Assembly (NCBI GenBank): GCA_013399115.1
Contig: VXAA01005216.1
Location: 168,390 to 232,389, forward strand
DNA: 64,000 bases
Direction: 5' to 3'
Origin: Anseranas semipalmata
Lineage: Eukaryota > Chordata > Aves > Anseriformes > Anseranatidae
Shown here: piece after piece, positions 49,740-62,187 of the stretch
Numbering within the stretch: the stretch's first letter is position 1
Layout: every line of letters starts with the position of its first letter
Made by a program: the position numbers and the translations under genes
The notes under the pieces: generated by a model
The model's input: the letters and a program-made list of their open reading frames with translations, nothing else
Told to the model about the DNA's origin: nothing
Databases searched by the model: none

Positions 49740-52700
49740 TTTTCACTTTAACTGACTTCCTTCCAAATAATGTATAGTTTTATGGCTTTTTTAATTGTTG
49801 CTTTGAGAATTATTATTTTGAAATTTTACTTTCCTGACATCATTTAATGTATGGGTTCAGTCCACACCTAAAGTGGCCAGCCTCCAGGGTCTAGCTCTGT
49901 GAACTGGAAAAGCCTGCATACAGACCTTGAGAAAAAAGACTACAGTGACCTTGCAAAAGAAACAAGCATAAAATGCTAATAATACTTTTCTCCCTGTTTG
50001 TGCTCTGTTGTAGACTAAGTACAACATCTTTTTTTTTTAACAGATCTTCTTTAGGAATATGAAAATATCCATAAGTTCTGTTATAACAGAATATTTTATA
50101 TGTCTAGTAGAGTACACCTTTTTCTCTTTCCCCTGTTAGGTAGCAGGGAGAGGTGTTATCGCTTCTGCCATTGACTTCATGGAAGGTGTCCAGATGTGCA
50201 GCATATAGGACCAAGCAGTGCAGATGGACCCTTCTCCCATAGATGGTGCCATATCTTTAGCATAGCATTATGTTGTCGTGATGTTGTTTCTCTTCAAGAG
50301 GTAATGGCAGGGGTTCTGTTCTGCTTGGGGTTGCTGCACTCTCCAGATAATCCCTTGATTTCTGTAAACTACTTGCAGCAGCTTCAAGATGTCAAAAGCA
50401 CTTTTTGCCTCAGAAGAAATGTACTAATCATGGAAATGAGCCTGGAATCAGTGGGTATGTTTATGCTGCACATACTTCACTGGAATATAAAGATACCAAA
50501 TTACCTAACAGGCAAGAAGGAGTCTAGCTGTGAGAGTACAGAAGTCTAAGTTTAGCTTCCCAACATGCCAAATTATTTTCAAGCTGTCTTGCTGAGCCTG
50601 GCGGTGTGTAGACTGCATGACATACATGAGCACCCAACAGTTGTCACTGCCTATGAAGGACTGGACTTGATTAGTGGCTAATAAGGACTCCTAAATTTTA
50701 ACTTATAAATATAATAAGGCTTCTGCAGAACAAGAAACTAACAAATACTAGGAAAACATACTTGTGAAAGAGATCACCCAGCATGCTCAGTCAGCTAGTA
50801 ACTGGCCTTTGCTAGCATATTCCGGCAGTGCGTCAATTACTTTTACAGACTGATGAGATGGTAGCAGAGCTTTTGCTTGTTGTGCCCCAAACTCTTTCAT
50901 CATTAGCTGCCTGTGAAGAAAAGTCCCAAAAAAGACAGGAAAGATTCATCTTTAATGGTCCTTGTGGTCCCTGCAAGCTAAGTTGACTTTTTTTATCCAT
51001 AGTAGATTTTATTCATAGTTTCCAAAATAACTTTTGAGATAATAACAAAAAAGTTTGTGTAAAAGCCATAGTTTGGAACTGGGGGAGAGGCAAAGAGAAA
51101 CTTGTTCATGTTAACTTGAAATGAAATTATGATCATCGTTCAGGTGTACCTTTGGGCCTGTTTAAAGCTATGATCAGGATTGCTGCTCAGCAGAAGTATC
51201 TCAACAGTATATCTAACAGTTAGATTTGCTAGTATGGACATGACCTTGAGTGCAGCCAGAGCCAAATCATTAGGTAGGTGTCTGGTACAGACCCTAAGAT
51301 TCTGCTAAAGGCACCTGTGATAAGCCAACCTTTTGTCAGTTGACCTTGGTCCTGTATACTGAATCCAAACCACCACTGGAAAAAGATTAGGAGTCTGTTA
51401 AACGAACAAGATTGACTGTAACTTATTTAATATATATGATGTTTCTAGGCTTCCAGAGCAAAGATAGGTTGCTGTGGAGAGCTAAATTAAAGAAAGAGCT
51501 GGAAGTTGTTTCATCAGAAAGTATCTGTAGAAAGCAGCTGAAATAAATCATGGGAGAAGCTATTCTTATATATGCTACCATGTTCTCTAAGCTTTACTGA
51601 TCACACTAAGAGAAGTCATATGAAGCATAAATTCCATTTACATCTCAGTGGGGAAGTGTTCCTGTCATCCCCCACACTGCATTAACCCACCCCAGCATGC
51701 AGCAGGAGAAAGTTAAGCCATATGTTGGAAAGTAAGCTGATAAAACCATCTATATTACCTTGAATATCCCCAGTTGTGAAAGCAACCTATGACAAACATT
51801 GGACATGCAAAGTACAAGAGACTCACCCTCAAAAACTTTCACTCCTGTGTTTGTGGGTAGTGAACAGTCTAAAAAAACTACAGAAATTGAATATTTCAGT
51901 AAGGTGGCTATCTGGGCACAATCAGATCTAGTGCCAAATAAGAAAAAAGAAAAAAAGTCCATTTCTGACCTCAAGCATTTTGTTTCAATTGCACAGAAAA
52001 CGTTTGACTATAAGCAAGGACTGCTAATATAAGACTAACTTGCTGGTGTGGGAAAGTAATAGGATTATCTTGCAAATAACCCTGGAACCTCTTTGTGACA
52101 ACAAGGACACAAAGCCTTAAAGTACAGACAGATAAATTAAGATCACTGTCCTGCATATTTTAGGGGGTTAGACCTGGCTGCAGACATTAAGTTAGTGGTA
52201 TTTCCCTCTTCTGGAAAAAAATAAAATAAAAGTGCTGGCAAAGACTGTGTCAGCAAGGATCCTTATACATGAAATGTTCCTAGCTATGAAGCCTGGTGAG
52301 ATAAAGGGTCTGCTACAGAAAAGCTGGCTGGAGATAGGCAGTGCTGATTTGCAGCAATCTTCTTTAGTTAGTCCACAGCCACAGGCTCTTGAGGCGGTAA
52401 GGATGGATTCCAGGGTGGATACTTCAGGACAGTGCTGCATCTTTCCCCAGCAGCCCACACCTGCAGTCACCAAGGGATAAAAAAACCCAGGTGAGGGTCC
52501 CTTGGTCAGGGAATGAGACCCGTAAGAATGAAACACACACTGAGGACCTGGGCACACAGTCCCAGATACGGCCAAACACTGCCCCTACAGCATGCAAAGC
52601 AGCCTGTCTACTAAACCACGTGTGGTCACACAGTGTGTATACCATGTTGTACCTTGCCGTGCTAGTGCATGGGAATAAAAGGATTAGTGCAGAAACCCAT

Positions 52701-53244
52701 AGACTATTGTTGGGCTGTCTGCAAGGCCTCCACAAGTATTCACAGAACAGCCTGGTAAAGACTGAGTAAATATAGCAAATCATTTTCGGAAGCTGGAGGG
52801 GAGTAGTTGTGATATAGCATTTCCTACAGGATTAGGGCCTTAAGGCAGACTATGAATGTTACAGATTCTTGGCTTTGTTTCAGCGAAGCACCTGGAAGCT
52901 TGGGTGCATATATTGTCGCTTCTCCAAACAGCTAGGAAGCTCATAAAAATAGGTTTCCTTCTAAAATATTTCATGTTTCCAGATCCCAGGCAAAGTTGTC
53001 ATTCCGAGATGTGCTGCTGTGCTTGTTATTCCTGCTTTTAACATAAATTTACTCCTGGAAATGGTGAGATGAGTTTAAAAAGGAGGATGAAGAAGAGAGA
53101 GAAGCATTGGCAAGTGTTAGATTTCTGAAATCAAATTGAATGTCAAGGAGCACTTTCTTTTATCAAGTCATTAATTTGTAGGGTTTTCAGCTGACCTGAG
53201 GTATTCTGTACTTATTGTATAGAGGCTTTATAGACCAAGGATTA

Positions 53245-53260
53245 GAAAAAAAAAAAAAAN
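53245..53260 (+). repeat. Poly-A run ending in an ambiguous base
   Basis: Fifteen A bases are followed by an N at 53260, the only undetermined base noticed in the window. It marks a homopolymer that the sequencing or assembly did not resolve. Confidence 0.95.
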
Positions 53261-56200
53261 GATCTGAGTATGCTTTCAAATGCACTCAAATACAAATCAG
53301 GAATAAGATAAAATTGACATGAGAATAAGACCCAGATTTTTTCATTTATACTCAAGTCTAAATATTATATTGTGGGAGCAGCAGGAAAATACAAACCAGT
53401 AGATTGTATATGCTGCTTAGATATTGAATTGCTTTCCTCAAAGTTAAGTAAATTTTGCATGTTTGGAGGAACCATAATGCAAAGGCCAAGGTGTCAGCAG
53501 GATAAATTTAAGTTGTGATTGTCAAGCAGAGATGTAATATGGAAAACCCCCATCTGTTGTGAGCAATTCTATTTGGATTACTCATGAACAAAAAATTTCA
53601 GTCAGATTTCTCACAAATACTGTTGAGGAGAACTTCATTAGCACTCCTGTAGCAATTTGAGCTTGCTTCCCTGAAATAATATCGTATTTGTAAATGTATC
53701 CATCTCTGTATACATTCTCTTTTCCCTTTGTTTGCTTTCACTTGTGAAAGTCATCTTAGTGGCTTTTGTCTTGCCTTTAATGAGCTGTAGCTTGTTGTGG
53801 TTTATTATGTATTATATTTACAGTGCCAATAGATATATGCCACACTCTCAAAAGGCAAGAACATCTCTCATACATGGAGAAATGACTTATTTCCAGGGAA
53901 AGAAGTTAAAGTTATTATTCAGTCAAGGCAATTCTGTTCCATGTTTTCAAATAGGAAGTGCACTATCTCAAGGACATCTGAAAATCATTTGTAATTCCAA
54001 AGTTGTCATTCCTTTGTACAGTTAATGTAATCAAGTAATGCTAAACCATTAATAAACAGAATAAAAGATATTAAATTGTTTTTTTTTTTTTCACTCAAAA
54101 CAGATTCCAATTAGTTTCTAACAGAAAGATGTGCTAATACAATGTCTTACTGGCTCTTCTCACTATTCTGACTGTTGTCTGTAGGCTAAGCTACAAAGGC
54201 TTGCAATAGGTAGGTATGCTCCCAAGTAGTTGTTATCAGATTTTTTCAGGTGTCCATTTTAGAAACAAACAAAAACATGATTTGCCTCATGTAGTATTTG
54301 AAGTAATCTTTTCCCTGTGCAAAGACAGTATTTCTTTCCTCTTCAGGACAGAGCTCAAAAGACCAAATCACACACTGCAGAAACAAATTGACAGTTCAAC
54401 TTTAGAAAGGAAGAAACGGGAACATATCTTCATGTTTCCCAAGGCCAGTTTAGGAATTCGTGTTTTGCTGGACTTCTAATAGTCTGTAATGATTGAGTAT
54501 ATACTCACTGAGAATGGCTAGTTAATTGTAATTTCCAAAATCAGGACCCTAAATACAAGACTGTGAAATACACCAGAAAGCTGCACTGGTGCCTGAAGAG
54601 TTAGTGCAGAGGCTGAAGCTGAGTAGGCAGGAAAACCGGTGCTTGTTCTCTATGAACTGGGGCTCCACAAAGCTGGCTCCAGTCTTGTCTGCTCATTTCT
54701 GAATGGAAACTAAGCCTTCCCAACTGCTGAAGTTAAACCACCTCCTTTGTTACAAATTATTTGTCTTTCCTTGGGACTATAGGACATCCTGTCCTTTTTT
54801 CCTGGTGCCATTTTAGTGCCTTTAAAGTTTTGTTTTGATAGTAATAGAAATTTATTTTAATTCTTCTTTTGAAATATGGACAAAGAGTTTTCTATGAGCA
54901 CATGCTCAAAAAATGCATTGATAAGTTCCAATTAATTAATTATCCATTCAGTTCTACAATAATTCAGCTTATTGCTAACCATTCTCAGTGCATTATTTAT
55001 ATTGTGACATTTCTTTATTAGCAAACTGCCATTTGCATCACTTTTAAATTATTGTTCTCATTATTAATTATATTTTTAATAATTCTTTAGTGCTTGGTCT
55101 CATCAATAAGGAAAAATAGATGGTGTCCGTGAAGCATTTAGTCTTATCTTCTTATCTTAACTCTGTCTCTCTAACACCATTGCCAATAGTGCAAGAGTAG
55201 ATACATAATAGTTTAACTGGTAGTACTTTCCTTTTGTGCATTCCCTTGTTGCTATTTCCCTCCTGCATGCCAGTATCCCTGAGTTTGTTCTGTAAAGGCA
55301 AAGGATGTTTCCCTGTTAATGACTATTTAAATAACTGACTTACCTTGCTATTGTACTTGCTTCTTTCTGTCACAGAAAATGACTGTGAATTAATTAGCAT
55401 TAGAACATTGGAAATTCCTATGAATTTTAACATTTTATCTGGAACATTCTGTGCGCATTAATGAATGATTTTACACCTCCTAATGCAAAACTGATGATAT
55501 CTGTACAAACCTCTCGGGGAGTGTGTGAGGTCATTAAATTTAGATTTGCAAAGAAAATATATGTATTTCTCTCTCACATTATTATTTTCTGTGCTGATAA
55601 TGCTATTTTTGAGCTCTTGCTCAGACTGGCTCATTTGTATTGAAAGATTCTCTTATCCTTTATCCTATTTATCTACTTTTCCAAACTTTTCATTTCATAA
55701 GGGAAATGAACTGTGGTTTTTTTTTTTTCAGAAATACTTAAAACATTCCTACAGGAACACGAGAACCTACTTTTTCAGGTGTTAGTTTTGTCTACAGAGA
55801 TAATGGTCACTGAAAAGCAGCCCAGCAAGAATAGCAAATATACACATCAGAAACGAAAATACAATTTATAGCATGTCTCCTTCCTGTCTTACTTGCTGAT
55901 TGTTTATTCTCTGTGTGAAGGAGGATTCCAGAAGTAATGTTAGTGTTTTGGCATCCAGGCATCTAAGTAGGAAGAAGAATGATGATGTTTTATTCAAAAA
56001 TTTTCCCTGGAATCCAAAGTCTGTCCTATATTTCTGTTTATTGTTTACTTATTTTTTTTTTAAAGGCTTTTTAAATTCACAGAGTCATAGGAACTCACAA
56101 CATAATTAGCTCCTTGCCAGTGACTGAGGGTGAAACATTGGCAAAAACAATCCCTTCTGAAAGCAGTGAAGCCCTGTATACTACTTACTGAGCAAAATCT

Positions 56201-56284
56201 TAACGTGTTAAGCCAGGTCGATTGATTAAATAGACTTTTTTACCTTCAGAATCAGGTTTTATTTCCGTAACTTACATTTTTCTG

Positions 56285-56314
56285 TTTTTTGTTTGTTTGT
56301 TTGTTTGTTTTTTT
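56285..56314 (+). repeat. (GTTT)n microsatellite
   Basis: Six GTTT units are flanked by T runs. Confidence 0.9.
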
Positions 56315-58047
56315 AAGTGAAGGGCAACATGTGTTTAGGCTTAGATTTACCACTGTGTGTTAATAAAATATGCATAAAATTTATAATATTTAAGTAATAT
56401 ATTCTTGATGGTTGGGTGCTAAAGAAATCTATTGGAGAGAGCAGAAAACTGCTGTCTATGCATCCAGATCCAAAGTTTGTTGAAATGATTAAAAAGCTTT
56501 TAACAGCAGACAAAAGAAAAGTTTTCTTCATTTCAGTTTCATTTACTTCAATAACTAGCTCAAAGTTAAGGAACTACTTAGAAATCGAGTAATCTAAAAT
56601 GTCATTATCTTTTATGGTCTATGAATTCATTCATTAACTGTGTACAAAATTTGCTCTGTTAATAAAACAGTTTTAAGTATAAAATAAGTTTGATACATTT
56701 TTCCTCTGTATACAGCATATTCATCAAAATTTTGCTTGAATAATAAATACATTTCAAAGGCTGGGTTTCTGCATTTCAATTGAATTTCCATTTCCATACA
56801 AAGCAGCTTGATACAAGTCATAAGTAAATAAAAATTAATAATCTAGTAAAGAAGAATTATTAATTTTGAACAGAATACTATATGTATTAAGCATTTGAAT
56901 AACTATTCTGAACTATATCAATACTTAAATTTGAATGTAAGGTATGTTTCTGGTTATGGAATTGTTACTTCTGAATGGAAGTAACAGATTAGTTTAAAAA
57001 TCAGATTCAGTTGCAAAGCAACTTTTTTTTAATTTTACCTACCAACAGCAGTCAAATTCACTTTAGGAAAAATGAATAATACACACTCAAAATAAGTATA
57101 GAAAGGTTCTTGTAAAAAATAAGTTTTTTACTATTTCTGTATTTTCAAGTGAATAGGAGTTATTTTTATGAAAATAATGATTTCTCTCAGAAATAAATTT
57201 GTATTCAATACTTTTTATGAAAAATATTTGTTAGGTATTTCAGCAATATTATTGTTCAGGACCTTATAAATAGGCAATTCTATGATATATGGGAGATACA
57301 AGGGCTATATGAACATTAGTTCATAACTCCCTACTAACTACATCTGTACTCAGAATTTTAATTCAGTAGAAAATTCCAACATTTCTAAAATTAATTTATC
57401 CTCCAACTGGAAGAAAATGAAGTTTTGACATTTTCTGCTTATTATAAGTTCTGTTAAATTGTGGTGGAAATATCAAAATAAGCATAATTTTTTCCCTCAG
57501 CAAGAGTAAGGCAGTTAAACTTTGATATAACAGGAGTTACATTAATTTATTTCAAAGATTTAGATATATGCTCACATTTTTATTGATTTAGTATACTGTA
57601 TGTGGGACTGTAATTCAAAAGTAATTAGTGATTAGTAATTAGTTAGAAAAGCTTGGTTGCTTTGTATTGAACTTCTTTAATGACTTATGAAAATCAGAAA
57701 AATCATATTCTTTAGTACAATAACCATAGCAGATCCTGTTAAATCACACGGTTGACAGAGATACCCCTTTCTGACTTGCTCAAAGTTGTGAATTAATGAA
57801 TTTGTTTCAAACATAAAGTTGCCAAAGAAGCATTTGAGGGGATAGTTTGTTAGCCATTCTTGTTCATGTGTATATAACAAGCCAGGGTGCTTGTAAGGGC
57901 AATGAAATCTCAGCAACAGGGGTCCACTTCTCATTGCTGGCTGAGCTAAAGGAGAAGGAAGAGATTTTACTACCTCAGTGGTGAAGAGCACATTTAAATC
58001 TTCAAGGATCTGACCGGTTTCAACCAAGTGCTGATGTACTACTTATG

Positions 58048-58076
58048 CCTTAACTGCATCTCCTGTTTCCTCCTAG
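58048..58076 (+). promoter_or_regulatory. XKR4: Splice acceptor of the XKR4 last exon
   Basis: A branch-point-like ccttaac lies at 58048-58054, with the candidate branch A about 23 bases before the AG. A nearly pure pyrimidine tract runs from 58060 to 58074, and AG is at 58075-58076. The exon enters with two bases of a split codon; the codon reads on as L-T-A-A-A, which matches the family. Confidence 0.9.
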
Positions 58077-59023
58077 GTCTTACTGCTGCAGCATCACTCG
58101 TATCCCTGGCTTGGGCTCTGGCTTCCTACCAGAAGGCCCTCCGTGACTCCCGTGATGACAAGAAACCCATCAGTTACATGGCTGTTATAATCCAGTTTTG
58201 CTGGCATTTCTTCACCATTGCAGCAAGGGTCATTACTTTTGCGCTGTTTGCCTCGGTTTTCCAGCTGTACTTTGGGATCTTCATCGTGCTCCACTGGTGC
58301 ATCATGACCTTCTGGATTGTCCACTGCGAGACAGAGTTTTGCATCACCAAATGGGAGGAGATAGTCTTCGACATGGTTGTTGGAATAATCTATATCTTCA
58401 GCTGGTTCAATGTCAAGGAAGGAAGGACACGCTGTAGGCTTTTCATTTACTATTTTGTGATCCTTTTGGAAAACACCGCCTTGAGTGCTCTCTGGTATCT
58501 GTACAAGGCCCCACCAATCTCTGATGCATTTGCCATACCAGCACTGTGTGTAGTGTTCAGCAGCTTTTTAACAGGCATTGTTTTTATGCTAATGTACTAT
58601 GCCTTCTTTCATCCCAACGGACCAAGGTTTGGGCAGTCACCAAGCTGTGCTTGTGAGGACCCTGCAGCTGCCTTCACCCTACCCACAGAAGTGGCAACAA
58701 ACACTCTTCGGTCCATCTCCAACAACCGGAGTGTCACAAGTGAGCGGGATCAAAAATTCGCGGAGCGGGATGGGTGTGTGCCCGTGTTTCAGGTGAGACC
58801 CACTGCACCGTCCACACCTTCATCCCGGCCACCAAGGATTGAGGAGTCGGTCATTAAAATCGATCTGTTCAGGAACAGGTACCCAGCCTGGGAGAGACAC
58901 GTGTTGGACAGAAGCCTGAGGAAGGCGATCTTAGCATTTGAATGTTCCCCTGCTCCTCCACGGCTACAGTATAAAGATGATGCCCTCATCCAGGAGCGCT
59001 TGGAATATGAAACCACATTATAA
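58077..59023 (+). CDS. XKR4: XKR4 last coding exon (XK-related protein 4, C-terminal half)
   Basis: The exon encodes 314 complete residues plus two bases of a split codon, ending in TAA at 59021-59023. I recognise the protein as XKR4 from its sequence, including the C-terminus ending LEYETTL. XKR4 is a plasma-membrane member of the XK family; family work shows that XKR4 scrambles phospholipids, exposing phosphatidylserine after caspase cleavage. Counting from the first full codon, hydrophobic segments lie near residues 1-16, 33-50, 52-80, 93-110, 119-142 and 150-176. A hydrophilic, Ser/Pro-rich cytoplasmic tail runs from about 177 to 314. The known gene has three coding exons, and this segment lacks the N-terminal half, so earlier exons must lie upstream of the window. 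The frame is open further upstream to an ATG at 58028, but that ATG lies inside the intron and overlaps the splice acceptor, so it is not used as a start. XKR6 and XKR7 are related, but the tail fits XKR4 best. Confidence 0.95.
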
Positions 59024-59535
59024 ACAAAACAAAAACACAGCTTGAAGAAGCTCCGGCGTTACAGTCCACACTAAGGGTTGATGGTAGGGCTGTAGGAATA
59101 ACTAAACTACATACTCCAAGTAGAGCAGCAAGCTGTAGTGTTCTTAGTCTGGCTACCATCATGATTATCATTTGATCCACTGTGTGCAGTCTGTCTGCAG
59201 GACACTGGTACAGCAGCATCACCTGAAAGCCTCAAAAAAATAGGCAAAAAAAAAAAACACAACTGACCCACACATACAGATCGGTTACTCCAGCTGGGAA
59301 AACTCACCCATTACTCCTTGCTGCTATGAAACTCTGACTGCACAGTACTTACAAGCAAACCAATAGGGAGGCTCTGACCAGAGCTTTCAACTTTAGCCAG
59401 TAGTGCATTTTATTTTAGAAATGAATGAATGATATTTGCATAATCAATGGCAAAAACAGACTAACAAAACTTTTCAAAAATAACAAAACTGTAGCACACA
59501 ATGTTGCCATTATTAAAACTGGTTTCTGGGAGAAA

Positions 59536-59541
59536 AATAAA
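59536..59541 (+). terminator. XKR4: Candidate proximal polyadenylation signal AATAAA
   Basis: This is the first canonical AATAAA after the XKR4 stop, about 510 bases downstream. A second follows at 59658-59663. If used, it would give a short 3' UTR lacking the minisatellite and hairpin further down. Confidence 0.3.
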
Positions 59542-61304
59542 TGGGAGCATAGTAGTCTTCAACATCCCATAAATAGACCATTCAGGTTAGAATAGGTTTG
59601 CAAAATAGTTCTTAATTAAAAAGATACATCATCATGTTTGTAAGGTTATAAATGGAAAATAAACTAAATTCTGATTAATTAGCTCATAAACATTGACACC
59701 ACCAGAACTGTTTGTTTTCTGTGGAATTTCAGAGTCCTTTTAACAGCAATTTAATTTCTTTATGTTGCTTTCAACAGAAATCCTATGCAGCTCACTTCTG
59801 GTTGTCAGGAGAAATAAGGAGCTCTAGCACGTAGTGATGTAAATTAAATGATAATCATGATTCAGTGTTCAATTTGCAAAAAATATATATATATGTAAAA
59901 GAACAGGGAAGTATAGTTTTCATATTCTAAACTTTTTGGAGGACCCCATTCAGATATTTCGGAAGAAACTACAAGGAGATGAACACACTGAAACTTCTCT
60001 CTGTTTCAAGACTGAGAATGCATGATTCAGTGTGTGAATGTATGCAGGGGTGACAAGAGACTGTGACATGCCATACCCTTCTAGTGCCAAACATTGTATA
60101 ACTGCAAGGTTGATATTGCCTGAGGGACAGATAACAAGTGGCATGAGCCCTACAAGACCAAGAAGCAGGAAAGACCAATCCAGTTCTCAACGTGTAGAGA
60201 CAGCTCTGTTTTTTCCCACCTAAGGTGAAAGTGATGTCTTTTAAAGGCTTTCAGCCACCTCTTAGTAAGTATATTCAGTGAAGTATAATATAACCAAGCT
60301 ATGTGGAAGACCCTCTTCTGCCTGTTCAAGACTTGTTTCCAGATATGTCTAAAAATTACATTGAATCTCTTGTAATAGAGTGCTTTTGCTGCAAGCTTTT
60401 GGGTTTTAAATACCTCCCTAAATCTAGTCAATGGTATCCTTCTTTATGTTAAAAGTATCCCCTGATGGTGCTTTCAGATGCATTAAAGGTGCAAGTCAAA
60501 ATTTGATAGTATTTTTTTTAAAGCTGGTGCAGAGTGAAAAACTCATGAATTATTTCAATATTTTTGTAAAGTAAAATATGATATAAAAAGGTTACTTTTT
60601 ATAAACCTCAAATCTTTTAATACATTTCATCTCTTTATAGCTTAGATTTTAAGAATTGGTCCATGAATTTTATCAACTAGCTTCTGCAGGTTGATGCAAA
60701 CCTGGTTTTCACACATTATGGATTTGTTTTGCAGTGTAATGCCATATGAAAGCCTACATGGGTACTTTTAGAAAATTCCATAAACCGTGGATCCTGCTTC
60801 AAATGTAAGTGGCTTGTAAAGACACCAAGCAATTCCATAAGAAACAATTTGCTATAACTACTTCCATCCGATTTAGGAGAACGAAGCAGAACTGAAGAGT
60901 TTCTGTTTTAAAAGGCATTGTCAGGATGGAGAAGACCTGATGATTGGCATTTTAATCTTCACTGTCAGGTATATTCAGTGTAGTCACTGCTGTATATGCT
61001 GCTGGGTAAATTTCAGTCTTTCCTGTTATTAATATTTGTACTATGAAATAGCAGAGGTTACACACCTTTGTTTATTTGTATGCGTTCAATTAGCCATTTT
61101 TAATGTTGACTTTTTTTATTAGTGAAATGTTCGATATCTGTTGATCTTTGCTGGGGTGAGTTCCTCAAAACAAAACATCTGTGGACGTGCAGGAACCTGC
61201 GAGCCTGAAGGAACTCTGTGCAGATCAGAAAACACCCGTGCTTGAAGGGTTTCTTAGGTATTTTCAAATTAAGCAGTGGCCAGCTGCCTCTATAATCATT
61301 TCTA

Positions 61305-61310
61305 AATAAA
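61305..61310 (+). terminator. XKR4: Candidate internal polyadenylation signal AATAAA
   Basis: A canonical hexamer in tctaaataaaacg, about 2.3 kb after the stop. No strong GT-rich downstream element is evident, so it may be silent. Confidence 0.25.
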
Positions 61311-62096
61311 ACGATTCTTTGATAGTTCCAACCCAAAGCTTTGTACAAAATAATTGCCCGTCCCGCAATGCAGATATATCTGATTATACAGAGAAAAGCT
61401 CCCATGTTTTGTCAAAAAATATATAACACTGCAAGGACTGCTGAAAAAAAAGAGATTTGGGGAGCGAGTCCTTTGTCCAGACAAATTCAGTAGAACTCCA
61501 GAATCCAATGCTGGGTCGCACAAGGAAATTGCCATTTTCCTTTGCAAACAAGGCAAGTTGTAAGCTTTGCAATCCAAGATGTGAGGGTTTCTTTTGGAAA
61601 CTGTTCTGTATGTTTGCTGCTTCTTTAGTAACTTAGAAATGTTAGCATGAGTGGAGCACAGTGGGCAGTGCTCTCACTCCACATGGGCTCTTGTGTCCCT
61701 CCGGCACCTCCTGGGGAGACGGGCAACATAACTGCTACCAGCAAGCCTGGTCCTCTTCTGATGTCCTTCTCATCCTGTCCCACTGTTCCTGGGAGCTGTG
61801 AGCCCTTTGGTTGGGGCTTACAGAACTGAAGAAACATTGCTTAGTGCAGAATTTAAAGGGTTACAGTCTGGACCAGCGCTTGCACTGCAAGGTTGCTGAA
61901 GAAGATTTGGGGTGGGTTTGTTTGTTTTTCTCTCATTTGCAATTGGAAGGAAGGACACAGAGGCATTATTTGTTCATTTGTTTTTTTAATATCTACCGTT
62001 TACTTTCTTTACCCTCCCATCATTTTTTTTTTCAATAATGTTTTTAAGTTTGTCTCAAGCAAACTACTGCAGATTCTGAGTGCACAGTGCCATACG

Positions 62097-62187
62097 TGGC
62101 AGTACGTATACGCAGTGGCAGTACATATACTCAGTGGCAGTAATATACGCACTGGCAGTACGCACGCACAGGGCAGTATGCATGCAG
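62097..62187 (+). repeat. 19-bp minisatellite, about 4.8 imperfect units
   Basis: Units start at 62097, 62116, 62135, 62153 and 62172. Each begins tggcagta or ggcagta and continues with an alternating purine-pyrimidine part such as cgtatacgcag. Unit lengths are 19, 19, 18, 19 and 16. It lies in the presumptive XKR4 3' UTR. Confidence 0.85.

Larger units (their letters stand above)
49740..58047. other. Intronic sequence leading to the last XKR4 exon
   Basis: No CR1 is recognised. A GC-richer block at about 52380-52770 has a TATA-like and an AATAAA motif; the part from 54.9 kb on is very AT-rich, with many TAATTA-type motifs. No exon is recognised. The minus-strand ORF ending just before the acceptor (57677-58027) has no known domain. 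Confidence 0.55.
1..58076 (+). other. XKR4: Intron of XKR4, probably intron 2 (partial)
   Basis: No ORF in this stretch resembles the XKR4 N-terminal exons, and none is a convincing gene on either strand. XKR4 is known to have a very long intron before its last coding exon, so the whole stretch is inferred to be that intron. Its contents are given as separate entries. An unrecognised non-coding RNA inside it cannot be excluded. Confidence 0.75.

Noticed and set aside
58028..58076. In-frame ATG upstream of the XKR4 exon as a translation start
   Set aside because: It lies before a strong splice acceptor, and its 16 codons ([16 protein letters not shown]) span the branch point and pyrimidine tract. 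XKR4 homology begins exactly at the exon edge.
58094..59016. Minus-strand and alternate-frame ORFs over the XKR4 exon
   Set aside because: They are shadows of the coding exon, with no start context or family resemblance of their own.
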